A DNA stretch of 64,000 bases, taken from the NCBI GenBank assembly GCA_030704615.1, contig CM060734.1, positions 4,464,001 to 4,528,000 of the forward strand, given 5' to 3'. The notes beneath the pieces are model-generated. The model did no database searches and was not told where the DNA came from. It was given only the letters and a program-made list of their open reading frames with translations. The number at the start of each line of letters is the position of its first letter. Position 1 is the stretch's first letter. The translations under genes were made by a program, and so were the position numbers. Source of the DNA: Takakia lepidozioides. Its lineage: Eukaryota > Streptophyta > Takakiopsida > Takakiales > Takakiaceae. Of the stretch, positions 54,445 to 64,000 are shown in pieces.

Positions 54445-55171
54445 TGTCGCGCACCTCACTTCGGTAAGCTCCCCCTCAAGTCATAGTTACTCGCTTTGAT
54501 GCGTGCGCCTGACTCCCAACCTGGCCGCCGGGCCAACTTGGAGCTTCGGCTGCTCACCGGGGCATAACGGTCGCCCTTTGTTCTCCCAAAGAACCCTCCA
54601 CCGATTTGGAATGAGCGGGAATTCCCTTTGGTAGTGGCAGTCCGGAACAGCTCCCCACTCTTTGGTCGCTTTCCGGCTCGCTCGCTTACTCACTAGTTTT
54701 TGGTCACCAACGGGCTTGCACCGTTCTCGGGGTTACTACTCCCTATATATACTTCTGTAGCTGTCCGCGGGGGTTTCACAACCAGCCATGCCATTTTATG
54801 GCGAACCACCATGAAAACCCTCGACTCCCGGTGATGAGTCGCGGTGAGTCTTGGCCCACTCACCACGGCCCCTATGGACCGTGATGAGTCCCAAGACTCC
54901 CCACGACTCCCACCACGAGGTCTCCGCCCCCATGGTGAGTCCTATGCCACCCCCACTAAGTCCCGCTAAGCTACCACCACCCCTTGTGGAGCCACCCCCA
55001 CCGCAACCCGGTGTGCGGGGCTCCACCTAGTGAGCGCCTCCGCCTCCTTGGGTGCCTTGGGCACTCAAGGGTGCTTCAGCCCCCCATACATATCGCTGCC
55101 GCTGCCCCCACCACAGGGGCAATCCCTCATGTGTCCCGACCCCCCTGCCCTCAAGGCAAAGGGCCGCGACA
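54445..55171 (-). repeat. 5' LTR of the full chromovirus
   Basis: 727 bp, TG...CA in element sense, flanked outside by CAAAC (55172-55176). It would drive the genomic RNA from the TATATATA word at about 54745-54755. Confidence 0.93.
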
Positions 55172-55193
55172 CAAACGAAGCGTGGGGAAGTAC

Positions 55194-56023
55194 CTGAAAC
55201 CACCATGTCATGCGGTTCATCCACATGTCGAATGTGGGGTCAGAGAGTTTGTCCGGTTTGGGGAAGCTCCACATGTCCCTGGTACTTTGGGAACCATTCC
55301 AGATTTGGAGCCATCGGGTCTGTCCAACCACCCAGCATATTCGTAAGCGCCAAACACCACAAAAAGGAGTTGTTGCCACCACAATTTGATTAAGAATGTA
55401 TCACCTTTTCTGTTGCATCCACACAGGATGTGGCTAGACGATGGAGCTTCTCCAATGTCATCATGGGCTTCAGAGCGCGAGAGTAGTTCCCCACCTCCTC
55501 CAGAAAGTCGGCACCAAGGGCAGGATCAGCTATGGCCACGTACTTTACCATCCGCGACTTGTACTTTATGCGGGCCCTCACCTCCGCAGCTTTGACATAC
55601 GATTCGAGTGCCGGGAGGGTTGGATTCTTCTCCTCTGACTCCATGTAGAACCTCCGCGCATGTGCCAAATCCTGCTGTATTTTCGTATGTCAAGAATGCG
55701 CACATAAGATTAGAGATCCTGCTCAACACAATTTCTTCTATTGGGGGAGGAGATTAGAAATCACGGTGAAGACCTTTTCTTCTATTGGGGGAGGAGAGAC
55801 AGATTAGCTCAACAAAACTGTCAGGAGCTTTACCCGAAATATGTAGTCCACCATGGCATCGACGCTCAGCCTATACCAGGTTTTGTCTGCCTTTGCCTCC
55901 GACTTGCGCAGGAGGTCGGCACTGAGGGAATTGGCAAACTCTTGCACCCCCTGCTTCCCGACATCCTTCACTCGGAAGAGCATATGGGACAAGTTGGTGG
56001 CAATGAAGGCATTCTCAGTCACC
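55194..56023 (-). CDS. ParB-like gene, exons 2-4 (of those recognised)
   Basis: Exon 56023-55834: VTENAFIATNLSHMLFRVKD ... TWYRLSVDAMVDYIF, acceptor CTGCAG, donor CGG/GTAAAG. Exon 55674-55405: LAHARRFYMESEEKNPTLPA, KSRMVKYVAIADPALG, donor AAG/GTGATA. Exon about 55319-55194: MWSFPKPDKLSDPTFDMWMN, donor CAG/GTACTT; its acceptor is less certain. The helical region (NAFxATNLSHMLFR) is shared with the degenerate copy at 20.9-21.1 kb. Its role may be the oligomerisation or DNA-binding part that follows a ParB-type N-domain, but that is inference. Confidence 0.6.
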
Positions 56024-56141
56024 CTGCAGTGCCACATTTCCATCAAACAATACTGAAATTGGAATTTTCATCATATATGAGGATTCGCAATGAAATGACT
56101 TCCAAATTCAAAGTCCAAAAGCGAGAGGCGTTGTAACTTAC

Positions 56142-57547
56142 GAGTTGATGTCCGCCATTGCAGCTTTGAGAAGACTGCGATCTTTGGGCCCCGCAACCTT
56201 CAGCACAACACAATCCACGGTGAAATGCCAATCGAGGTCGTTGGGGTGGGCTTGGGCAATGTGCTCCATCCATGCCAGGAGGCGATGATTGCCGTCCCAC
56301 ACGTAGAACATCTTACCGGACAAGTGCTGGAAAAGAGGATCACTAGCAATCGATCTCTCGAACTCCTCATTTCGCGTTTGCCAATGGGGACCCCATTTGT
56401 CCACCTCATCGGAAGTGTGGGCACGGGAAGCTCCGTGGTCGTTCTCAATGGAAACGTAAAACGCGGTAGACCCCATTCGATATCCATCCCAGAAAGAGAA
56501 TTTCAGCTTGTCAATATCGCCTGGGAGGGCAGGTCTCACCACCTGCAATGACACCAAGCGGCAAAGGGGAATTCGAAGCGTGGCCGGGTACACCATGCCC
56601 CCCAGCACCCTGCCAATCTTGCTATGGGTTGCCTCCAACATCTTGGCAGCGGCCAACTTCATATCCGCCTCAGACATGACGTCTGCTGCAGAGGGGTTTT
56701 CCGGCAGCCCACCAGGACCGCCAAATCTAGCCTGTATGCTCTGGGTTTGGGGCCTGGGGATGTCCGGGAGGATGTCATCCTGGTCAGAAAGCTCCTTGTC
56801 ATCCTCCTCAACAGGGTCAGCCACCTGCGAAACCACCTCCAGCACTCTCCCCGTCTCTATTGTCCTCTCCCTGGCTTCACCTCGAACTTGCACAATCCGT
56901 GCTCTTTCTGGTGTTCTTTCCTCTCCTCCACTCTCCACCGTATGGGTAATTGCAGGGGCTGCTCTTGCCCGCGATGGTCTAACCGGTGTGTTGCTGCCTC
57001 TTTGTGGTGTCTTGGAGGGATCCACCGTCTCTGTGCGTCCCTCACTTACATGGGAATCTGTCAGTTCGGAACCCCTGGCCTCTTCAGTGGCCTTTTCTCT
57101 TTCATCCTGGCTAGCCTTGTGTCTTGCCTGTTCTTTTGCCCTCTCACGGGCTTTCTGTTTCTTATTAGGGCTAGCAGCAGGGGAGCCCGGATGGACGACC
57201 ACCTTTGAGGTAGGCGAACTGACACCCTCGCGCGAACTGCGAACTCCCCCCTCCGCAACCCGTGACGGCTCTCACGCCGGGGATTGCACGTGCTTGGCTT
57301 TCTTCTTCTTCTTTGCTTGGACGGGCCCTACTGCTTCTGCATCAACAACCTCCATTGCCGGATCTGCTGTTCTCACTTCCTCACGCCCTTCACCTGCCAT
57401 GAGGCCTGCACCAACCTCCCCAATGCCTATTTTGTCGTACTCTCGCTGCAGGTCCTCCCGTCCACCAACAAAAGGTTGAAGTTTGCCATCTCGCTCCAAG
57501 GTGGGCGGTTCAAACATGCGATGAGTTGCAGCAGTCGGTGATACCAC
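56142..57547 (-). CDS. ParB/sulfiredoxin-like exon
   Basis: One frame over 57547-56142 with a single TGA at about 57272 (probably from CGA). It holds a low-complexity Ala/Glu/Arg/Ser region with KKQKARERAKEQARHK, then MLEATHSKIGRVLGGMVYPA, RIPLCRLVSLQVV, KLKFSFWDGY, AFYVSIENDHG and MFYVWDGNHRLLAWMEH. The WDGNHRLLAW box, preceded by a hydrophobic strand and followed by HFTVDCVV, resembles the conserved box of ParB/Srx-fold domains (D/E-G-x-H/R-R). The exon ends ADINS at a consensus GTAAGT donor (56141). ParB domains bind palindromic sites or act as nucleotide-dependent clamps. Structural prediction would be needed to prove the fold. A related copy is at 20.6-21.9 kb. Confidence 0.5.
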
Positions 57548-58105
57548 CAGCGTGCCGGGCTCGTCGTCACTCTGTCATTCCCAAAATCGTGAGAACCAAC
57601 ATCGGTGCCAAAACCAGCATCGCAACCACCATAGCAACAATCGTGTAACAAAAATGAAAACATAACAAGTTTAGGAAGTATGGAGAACCATGCAACAACA
57701 ATGAAAACAAATGCAACCATTGCCTGAGAATGACATGCACAAGCAACCTTCTCCAGAGCTGCCGGATTTGCACACGCATTGCAAACAATCTAAGGTTCAC
57801 TCAACTATCTAAGGTTCACTCATCCAGCGAAGCCAGGATGAAGATGCAAAAACAAAGCGAGGCAACAAAGCGAAAGCGAAAGCGAAAGCAAAAGCGAAAT
57901 CGAACAAAGCGAAAGCAGAAGTGGCTTGCCTGAGAGTACTCGGCTTCAGTTGGCACGGGTTGTGAGCAAGACACTGGAATCTCTTGCTGGAGCTTCAGTT
58001 TGGCCATGAGAGAGATTGGCCGTCGTCCGTAGTACAGAGCTTTCAACTTCCGCCGCGGTCTGGATGTGAGGTCTCTCTCAGGAGAGCCACGCCCTTCAGG
58101 CGGCA
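57548..58105 (-). CDS. 5' exons of the ParB-like gene
   Basis: Minus-strand MPPEGRGSPERDLTSRPRRK starts near 58105 and reads to EAEYSQ, followed by a GCAAGC donor (GC-AG type) at about 57930. A small exon at about 57800-57720 includes PAALEKVACACHSQ. Reading SDDEPGTLVVSPTAATHRMF joins the ParB-like exon. The intervening stretch 57840-57930 is a GAAAGC-type simple repeat on the plus strand. Start and exon borders are provisional. Confidence 0.4.
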
Positions 58106-58339
58106 TAAGTCCCAGCCAAAATGGAAAAAGATCTCCGTTTTTGGGGTACATGCCTCGAATAGCATGTTAAGCCAAGATTAGCATCAGATTTAGGGTACGT
58201 ATCCAGGAAGCCATGTGTCGCCAGCCCGAATGAAAACGGATGGCGGTGGACATTTATTGCCCAACTGCGCAATTAAATGTCGGATGAAGCCCTCCATGTC
58301 GGATGAAAATCGACGGAACTCGGCCCGGAATTTCCAACG

Positions 58340-58790
58340 TAGAGGTAATTCGGAGCGCTGCAGGATGGAAATCCGGCGCCGGATTTCCATCCTGCAGGTA
58401 ATTCGGAGCGCAGCAGGATGGAAATTCAGCGCCGAATTTCCATCTTGCAAGGTAGGGCGGCGCGCGAAATTTCCCTCACGCAGGTAATTCAGAAGCGGAT
58501 GGATGGAAATCCGGCGCCGGATTTCCATCCGCGCAGGTAGGGCGGCGCGCCAAATTTCCCTCACGCAGGTAATTCGGAGGCGGATGTCCATCCGCAAGGT
58601 TGGTCGGAGAGCAGATGGATAGAGATCCGGCGCCGAATTTCCATCTTGCAGGTAATTCGAATCCCGGATGGATGGAAATCCGGCGCCGAATTTCCATCCA
58701 ACAGGTAAGTCGGATCGCTGGCATATGGATATTCGGCGCCGAATTTCCATTCGCCAGGTATTTCGAAGCGCTGAATTACCTTCCTGCAGG
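58340..58790. repeat. Palindrome cluster, GGAAATCCGGCGCCGGATTTCC type
   Basis: Six or more near-perfect palindromes centred on GGCGCC with arms ATGGAAAT(T/C)C / G(A/G)ATTTCCAT, at about 58366-58391, 58420-58443, 58502-58527, 58620-58646, 58672-58698 and 58726-58752. They are separated by CAGGTAATTCGGAGCG-like spacers, giving an irregular repeat of about 50-80 bp. Shadow ORFs on both strands arise from the symmetry. Confidence 0.85.
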
Positions 58791-58914
58791 TAATTCTGAG
58801 CGTGTCCGATTGATTTTTCGGAGAAAAACAAACCTAACTGTTTGTTTTGTGGCTGAAGTGCACTTGTAGACACGTTTTTCTTGGAATCCTTGACTGCTAG
58901 AGGCAAATCGGAAC

Positions 58915-60030
58915 AGCCTCGGACGGAAATTCGGCGTCGTTTTTCCATTCTGGGAGGTTTTTACGACTTCCTTTGAGGGGGCCCCGATGGAAATTCGGCG
59001 CCGAATTTCCATCCGGGGGATGGTCTCTGTCGGAGAGGTGCCGGCCTCTCCGCCGCTCTGTTGGATATTCGGTGCTGAATTTCCGTCCGGGGTTGAAATA
59101 TGACGGCCAGGTGCCGGCTTCTCCCCCCTCCCTGACTGCATTGGAACGGCCCCGGATGGAAATTCGGCGCCGTTTTTCCATCTGGGGAGGTTTTTATGTC
59201 GGCCAGTTTTCGGCCTGACCCCCCGACACGACTTCCTTTGGGGGGGCCCGGATGGAAATTCGGCGGCAAATCTCCATATAGGGGATGCTCTCTGTCGAAC
59301 ACGTGCCGGCCTCTACGCCCGAGGCGACTTCATCCGGGCGTCCCCTGTTGGATATTCGGTGCCGAATTTCCGTCCGGGGGTTGAAATGTGACGGCCAGGT
59401 GCCGGCCTCTCCCCCCTCCCTGACTGCATCCGAACCGCCCCGGATGGAAATTCGGCGCCGTTTTTCCATCTGGGGATGTTTTTATGCCGGCCAGTTTTTG
59501 GCCTGACCCCCCGACACAACTTCCTTTGGGGGGGCCCGGATGGAAATTCGGCGCCGAATGTCCATCCAGGGGATGTTCTCTGTCGCACACGCGCCGGCCT
59601 CTGTGCCCGAGGCGACTTCATCCGGGCTTCCCCTGTTGTATATTCGCTGCCGAATTTCCGTCCGGGGGTTGTAATGTGAGGGCCAGATGGCGGCCTTTCC
59701 CCGAGCCGACTGCATCCGAAAGGCCTCGGATGGAAATTCGGCGCCGTTTTTCCATCCGCGGAGGTTTTTAGGTCGGCCAGTTTTCGGCCTGACCCCCCGA
59801 TAGGACTTCCTTTGGGTGGATCCGAATGGAAATTCGGCGCTGAATTTCCATCCGGGGGATGTTTTCTGTCGGACAGGTGCCGCATCTCTGCCCCAGACGA
59901 CTTCATCCGTGCGGCCCCTGTTGGGTATTGGGTGCCGAATTTCCATTCGGGGGTAGTAATGTGACGGCACGGTGCCGGCTTCTCCCCTTCAGCCGACATC
60001 ATCCGGACGGCCCCCCACTTTCTGACTGCA
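58915..60030. repeat. Tandem array of about 290-bp units with palindromes
   Basis: About four diverged units with landmark GGATGGAAATTCGGCGCCGT at about 58920, 59153, 59446 and 59727 (spacings roughly 230, 293, 281). Each contains up to three symmetric words (GGAAATTCGGCGCCGAATTTCC and relatives) plus a block GGCCAGTTTTCGGCCTGACC and a block GCCGGCCTCT. The array sits upstream of the transposase gene and beyond the 5' end of the ParB-like gene. No coding potential is credible here. Confidence 0.88.
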
Positions 60031-60250
60031 TACCGTTGGCAGTTATTGCGCAAAGACCAGGGGCCGCATTCCGGAGACAAGGTTCATTAACACTCTGACT
60101 CTGGATTTTTGAGATAGTTGGCTCCCTGGATTTGGATCAGGCTTCGTCGCTCGGACAAATCGGCACCGCATTCCTTCCCATCGCTGCATCCCCCTTCTAC
60201 CAGGGAGCTTCCCCGCACGCCATCCTGGCAGTCTTGTGTGCACATCTCCC

Positions 60251-63089
60251 ATGGCGGAAAACCCGAGCGCTACAGTGTACTGCCCTCCTCACGAGCATAG
60301 AGCTTCATTTCCGTGCAGAGGGGACATTTGTCAGATGATGGAGAAATATCTGTGCGTTCGATACCACCTGAAACCGGGGTCGGTTTTTTTGGAGGAGGAA
60401 AGGAAGGACTCAAACGGCCTTGTTGTCGAGAGTATTGTTGTGCTCCACGATGATTTCGGCGATGGCAGGGAATGGCGAGTTCCACCATCGGACAGCGTCA
60501 TATACAGGGCTGTTGGGGACTTCATTTGCCCGCCAAATGCACCTTCTATCCTGGCGCCTTCCACGAAACAATCCGCGAATCAGAGAGTGGCTACCTCAAA
60601 GAGAGAAGTCCGCAACGAAGTAAATCCAGAGCCGAACCCATCCATGAAGACGAGCGAGAACCGGGTTGTTCACAACCTGTCCGACTCAGACGAGGTCATG
60701 GAAGTTCCGAGGTCATCCTGGAGATCAGGCAAGTCCTCAATGGACGTAAGTGGAGGAGGGAGTAATGTTCCCAGCACGAGCACCGCAGTTCGATCTATTC
60801 TTGAAATTCTGCGAGGGCTTCACCTGGAGGGACACCGGTCGGAGCTGGCCGGGCTGGACTACAGCAAGTTCGCAATTAAATCGGTTACATGCCTTCCCGC
60901 CGACGTCGACGGTAATATCTTCTTTGAGTTCCCTCCTCGGGCGGACTACTCGAGGGCGTCCGGAATGTTGACAGATATGGATAGAAAACATGACGGTCAT
61001 CCTTGGTGCGTTACCAAAACCACCAGCATGAAGATGCTCGATGGTGTGCGGGTGCGCTACGTTGTTTGTGCGGGCGCGTTGCGGTGTTTCTCCCCAACTT
61101 GCTTCCACTTTAAATCCAGAGGTCACAGGAACGAGACCGATTGGACAGGCACAGCTCATCAACCATTTCGAGCTCAGGAGAAGGTTCCGAACTCCACATT
61201 TAAGTGTGCGCATTGCAAAGAACCACCACACTGCATGTCTGTTTGTAATGCCAAGCACTTCTATGTGTTGCACCGTTTCCCTGAACTCACCCGAGCTTGC
61301 ATACACGTTGGTTCCCATTGTCACAAATTGGCGAGGGGGAACTCGCGGGAGGCTGCCCACGAAGCAGAGCAGCTTGTTCAGGAGGAGGTTAAGTTGAGAC
61401 CGGGTGCCAAACCCAAACAGATACAGCTCCAAGCCGCCCATAAGATGGCATTGGCCAGAATTATGTCGGAAGACGGCTCCGATAGAGTTCCTCTCGATGA
61501 GAAGGAAATGGAGGCATTGCTGGAGTCGGTGTCCCACGTATGTTCACCGAATGTCCGAAACCACATTGTCTCATGCAAACAGAAAATTGGGCTGGCTCGG
61601 ATATGCACTCCATTCTGGAGGTGAAGCGACGATGTGGATATGACTACATTCATGGAAGTAGGTTTCCAGGACAAGGGACTGAGGCAGATCGTTGTTTCGT
61701 ATTCAAAATGTCCACGTGTGGACCTGGCAGCGGCGTCGAACTGGTCGACAGGATGACGAGTGGGGACTTGTCAAACAGTTGGGTCATGTTCGACCATATC
61801 AAGCGAATTACAAATCACCAGTGGGTGACAATGGGTGCACATGTCTACGACACCCACTACAGGATGCTAATGACAATTGCTATTTGTGAGATGAAAGGAG
61901 AGGACACACAATCGGAGATGCTTCTTTGGCAGGGAATAAACGAACAGATGGCCAAGGCGGGATTGCCCCCTCCCAATTTCCGTGGTTTCATGGCGGACAA
62001 CGCACAAGCAAATTGGGCTGCCATCCGAAGGGTGTACGGGCAAGACCCCAATGTTCTCATGGAAGGCAAGGAGAGATCTTGTGGGTTCCATTTTCTGCAG
62101 AGCCTTTCACAGTACACAACCAGGCTCGTGGCGCCAGATTTCAGAGAGGAGCACCGTTCCATGTGCCTTGCGCAGAAGCGCGCTCCCACCTTGGATGATG
62201 CAGAGACACAGTTTGCATGTATACGGGCTTGGTGGACATCGTCAGGTGCTGTAAGGAAATCAGACGAGGGAGAAATGGTCAGTTGGCTAGCATGGTGGCA
62301 TTATCGTTTCCTCCAGTTCGGCGACTATATGCGGGAGGTGAGTTGCACGAATTCGCGTCCCGTTGAATATTATTCTTGGCCATATTTGTAACTTGCTTGT
62401 AACCTCAACATGTGCTTGTGCAGGAAATGTGTCTCGACTCCGACACCGACATGCCCACGACAAACATGGCCGAATCAGTGCACTCTTCCTGGCATGCCTC
62501 CTCTGCGGCGCATCTGGTGGACATCCTCACTGCCACAACGGAGGACATTGTGAGGTCAATTATGCAGCAATGCAGGTACAACGAGTTCTTGAAAGGGAAA
62601 CAGTGGGGCTTGGGGCCGGACAGGCAGGAAATGCTAATGCGGACTGCCTCTAGATCGAAGAATCCTTGGAAGTAGGCGGCGGCCTTGCGAGAGGGCCTTC
62701 GGGACACGCCATTGCTGCGAAGAGGCCAACATTTGGAAAGAGATGTTCATACCCGTCCAGTGAGACGAAGACTTGACGAGGCACCTGGCGGAGAAGAGGA
62801 TTCATGGCGAGCTCACAAGAATATTCGCACGCTCCCTCGTGGTCCGGTGATGTTGCCCGAGGAGGTCTCGTCGAGCACCGCAAATCCTGCACGTTCAAGA
62901 TCGCCATCTCCTTTGAGCACAGGGCGCGTGCCCTGGCAACATAACGAGCCATCTGTAGTAAAGCAGTACAACATTCCCATTGTGGAGACTAGAGTGTCGG
63001 AGTCACAGTGGAGAATTGCGAGGACATTGCCGGCATTTTCGAGGGAAGTGCTGCGCCATCCGGGTGGATACGAGAGCACGCTGTGGTGA
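60251..63089 (+). pseudogene. MULE-type transposase gene with intron (second family)
   Basis: First frame 60236-61624; ATG at 60251 (MAENPSATVYCPP). A Ser-rich N-terminus (LSDSDEVMEV) leads to a DNA-binding-like region with a Cys/His cluster (FKCAHCKEPPHCMSVCNAKH; THVGSHCHK-like IHVGSHCHKLARG). A frameshift at about 61600 moves into 61540-62337: GYDYIHGSRFPGQGTEADRC, WVTMGAHVYDTHYRMLMTIA, catalytic-block FRGFMADNAQANWAAIRRVYG and CGFHFLQSL. GT-AG intron 62338-62423 (GAG/GTGAGT ... TTGTGCAG/GAA), in phase. Exon 62424-62675 reads MPTTNMAESVHSSWH, the usual (TN-x-AE) block. A tail frame 62685-63089 is Pro/Arg/Ser-rich. It would mobilise DNA by cut and paste. The frameshift makes it inactive unless it is a sequencing error. 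No terminal inverted repeat was located. Confidence 0.7.
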
Positions 63090-63133
63090 GATGATTCGGA
63101 GGAACCCACACGGTGCTGTACCTGCACCTTGTT

Positions 63134-64000
63134 TCAGCGGCAGATTTTTGACTCCCACATTTGCTCACGCCACTGAAGTGGTGTTGGAGAGTCTGAACTC
63201 TCCGTTGGCTCTGCCACATCTTCCTCTCCTTCTTTATCTTGTGATTCAAAAATTGGAGTTCCTGCTTTTGGTGTCCCATGCCAACTCTGATCAAAGATTT
63301 TTGTCAAATCCTTAATCCAGGGATGTACCTCAGATCTCTCCCCTCGTGGCTGATCTTCTTCCTCTATCAAATCCCTTAATCTTTCTTGTAAAGAATAAGA
63401 AGGAGTGGCATCCAACTCCGGTTCCTCTGGTATGGGTGATGTACTCTCTGGTCCTAATGGTGTGAGAGGTCCAGATGATTCCCCTATGTCTATTCCTCTC
63501 TCCCAAAGATATGGATAATTAGCTTTCAAATAACTCTCTCTTTTTGCTGAATATATGTGAAGTCTAGCTTCTCTTTCATCACTCATGTCCCATGTCTTTC
63601 ATATCTTTAATGAGGCAATAACCAAAACTCTCTTCTGTAGTATCTCTCGTATATGCCTGGATTTCTCTCAAGCTTTAATGCACCCTTGGCTATACTAGAA
63701 GTTTCCGTTACCATATAACCATATGGCAAGCACGTCTGGAAAGCTGTTCTTGGTGTAAGTTTGATCCACATGATATCCTTAGGAATCCAATTCTTTACCA
63801 GTACTAGTTCTTCATGCATATGAGTGTAAACATTCACTTTTCGTTCCTCCCAGCCTTCAAACTCCACTCGTTTAATGGATAGCAACGCTATCACATAAAC
63901 CAGTGTTGGTAACCAACTTGCTCTCCCTCTACAGGCCACTTGATAAATCTTTAGCACTCTTTTCTCCAGACCCCACTATGGATCTGCATCATGCACTCTC
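63134..64000 (-). pseudogene. Family A gag 5' part, third copy
   Basis: Minus strand. 63607-63957 encodes IKRVEFEGWEERKVNVYTHM, PYGYMVTETSSIAKGALKLE; 63134-63586 encodes MSDEREARLHIYSAKRESYL, ATPSYSLQERLRDLIEEEDQ and TPTPLQ-like sequence. It matches 31080-31780 closely and is truncated at about 63174, next to the transposase 3' end. It continues off the right edge of the window (GKGVL-type leader). Confidence 0.8.

Larger units (their letters stand above)
48347..55171 (-). mobile_element. Complete-length chromovirus (Ty3/Gypsy, chromodomain), minus strand
   Basis: LTRs 54445-55171 (5', 727 bp) and 48347-49072 (3', 726 bp) differ at roughly ten positions by eye. Ends are TGTCGCGG...CGCGACA. 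Five-base target duplications CAAAC lie at 48342-48346 and 55172-55176. Primer site at 54431-54442. Order: gag, protease, RT, RNase H, integrase, chromodomain, 3' untranslated region. It sits in an intron of the ParB-like gene, about 17 bases after the donor, in the same orientation as the gene. Despite the similar LTRs the interior has a protease deletion, an integrase deletion and frameshifts, so it is not autonomous. Confidence 0.95.

Noticed and set aside
58190-60098. Long minus-strand ORFs (252 and 255 codons) rich in MEIRRRISI and PDGNSAPNFHP repeats
   Set aside because: They translate the GGAAATTCGGCGCCGAATTTCC arrays; similar repeats appear in several frames and on the opposite strand, so they are not proteins.

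Overview
This is eukaryotic genomic DNA made almost entirely of transposable elements, most likely from a green plant lineage. I infer a streptophyte (charophyte-type) alga. The grounds are several Ty3/Gypsy lineages, one of them with the FLDD reverse transcriptase and DGGS protease motifs common in plant Tat/Athila-type elements; a chromodomain Gypsy element primed at TGGTATCAGAGC (initiator-Met tRNA type); MULE transposases with GT-AG introns; and a retrotransposon that carries a DNMT3/DRM-type cytosine methyltransferase. There is nothing prokaryotic, and I saw no rRNA, tRNA or CRISPR.

Layout. 0-9.7 kb: debris, namely a two-exon MULE transposase relic (0.48-1.36), a LINE linker fragment (3.1-3.8), a palindrome cluster (3.9-4.35), a possible gag fragment, one unknown 249-codon ORF on the minus strand, and a LINE zinc-binding tail (8.0-8.6). 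9.7-11.1: LTR fragments in inverted orientation. 11.2-19.3: family A Tat-like Gypsy element (gag, protease, RT-RNase H-integrase, then a third ORF). 20.6-21.9: degenerate minus-strand copy of the ParB-like gene. 21.9-29.4: the most notable element, a Gypsy element with one frame gag-protease-cytosine methyltransferase-RT-RNase H followed by an integrase that ends in a PHD finger. 29.4-33.2: rearranged family A gag copies. 33.2-44.5: a minus-strand family A element (A') with integrase remnant, long third ORF, polypurine tract and LTR, split by an internally deleted chromovirus (35625-40354, target duplication TCGTG). 44.7-58.1: a minus-strand multi-exon gene with a ParB/sulfiredoxin-like motif and, 3', a segment with amino-methyltransferase-like motifs. 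One intron contains a 95-bp tandem array and another contains a full chromovirus (48347-55171, target duplication CAAAC). 58.3-60.0: arrays of near-perfect palindromes. 60.25-63.1: a second, intron-bearing MULE-type transposase gene on the plus strand. 63.1-64.0: another family A gag copy, minus strand.

How the parts relate. Two independent systems here join DNA modification to mobility or repetition. The Gypsy element carries a chromatin writer (cytosine methyltransferase) and a probable histone reader (PHD finger) in one unit. The ParB-like gene lies among dense palindromes that also occur in its introns and 5' flank. Almost every coding unit is broken by stops or frameshifts. Several of the stops look like CAG-to-TAG changes, the outcome expected from deamination of CHG-methylated cytosine.
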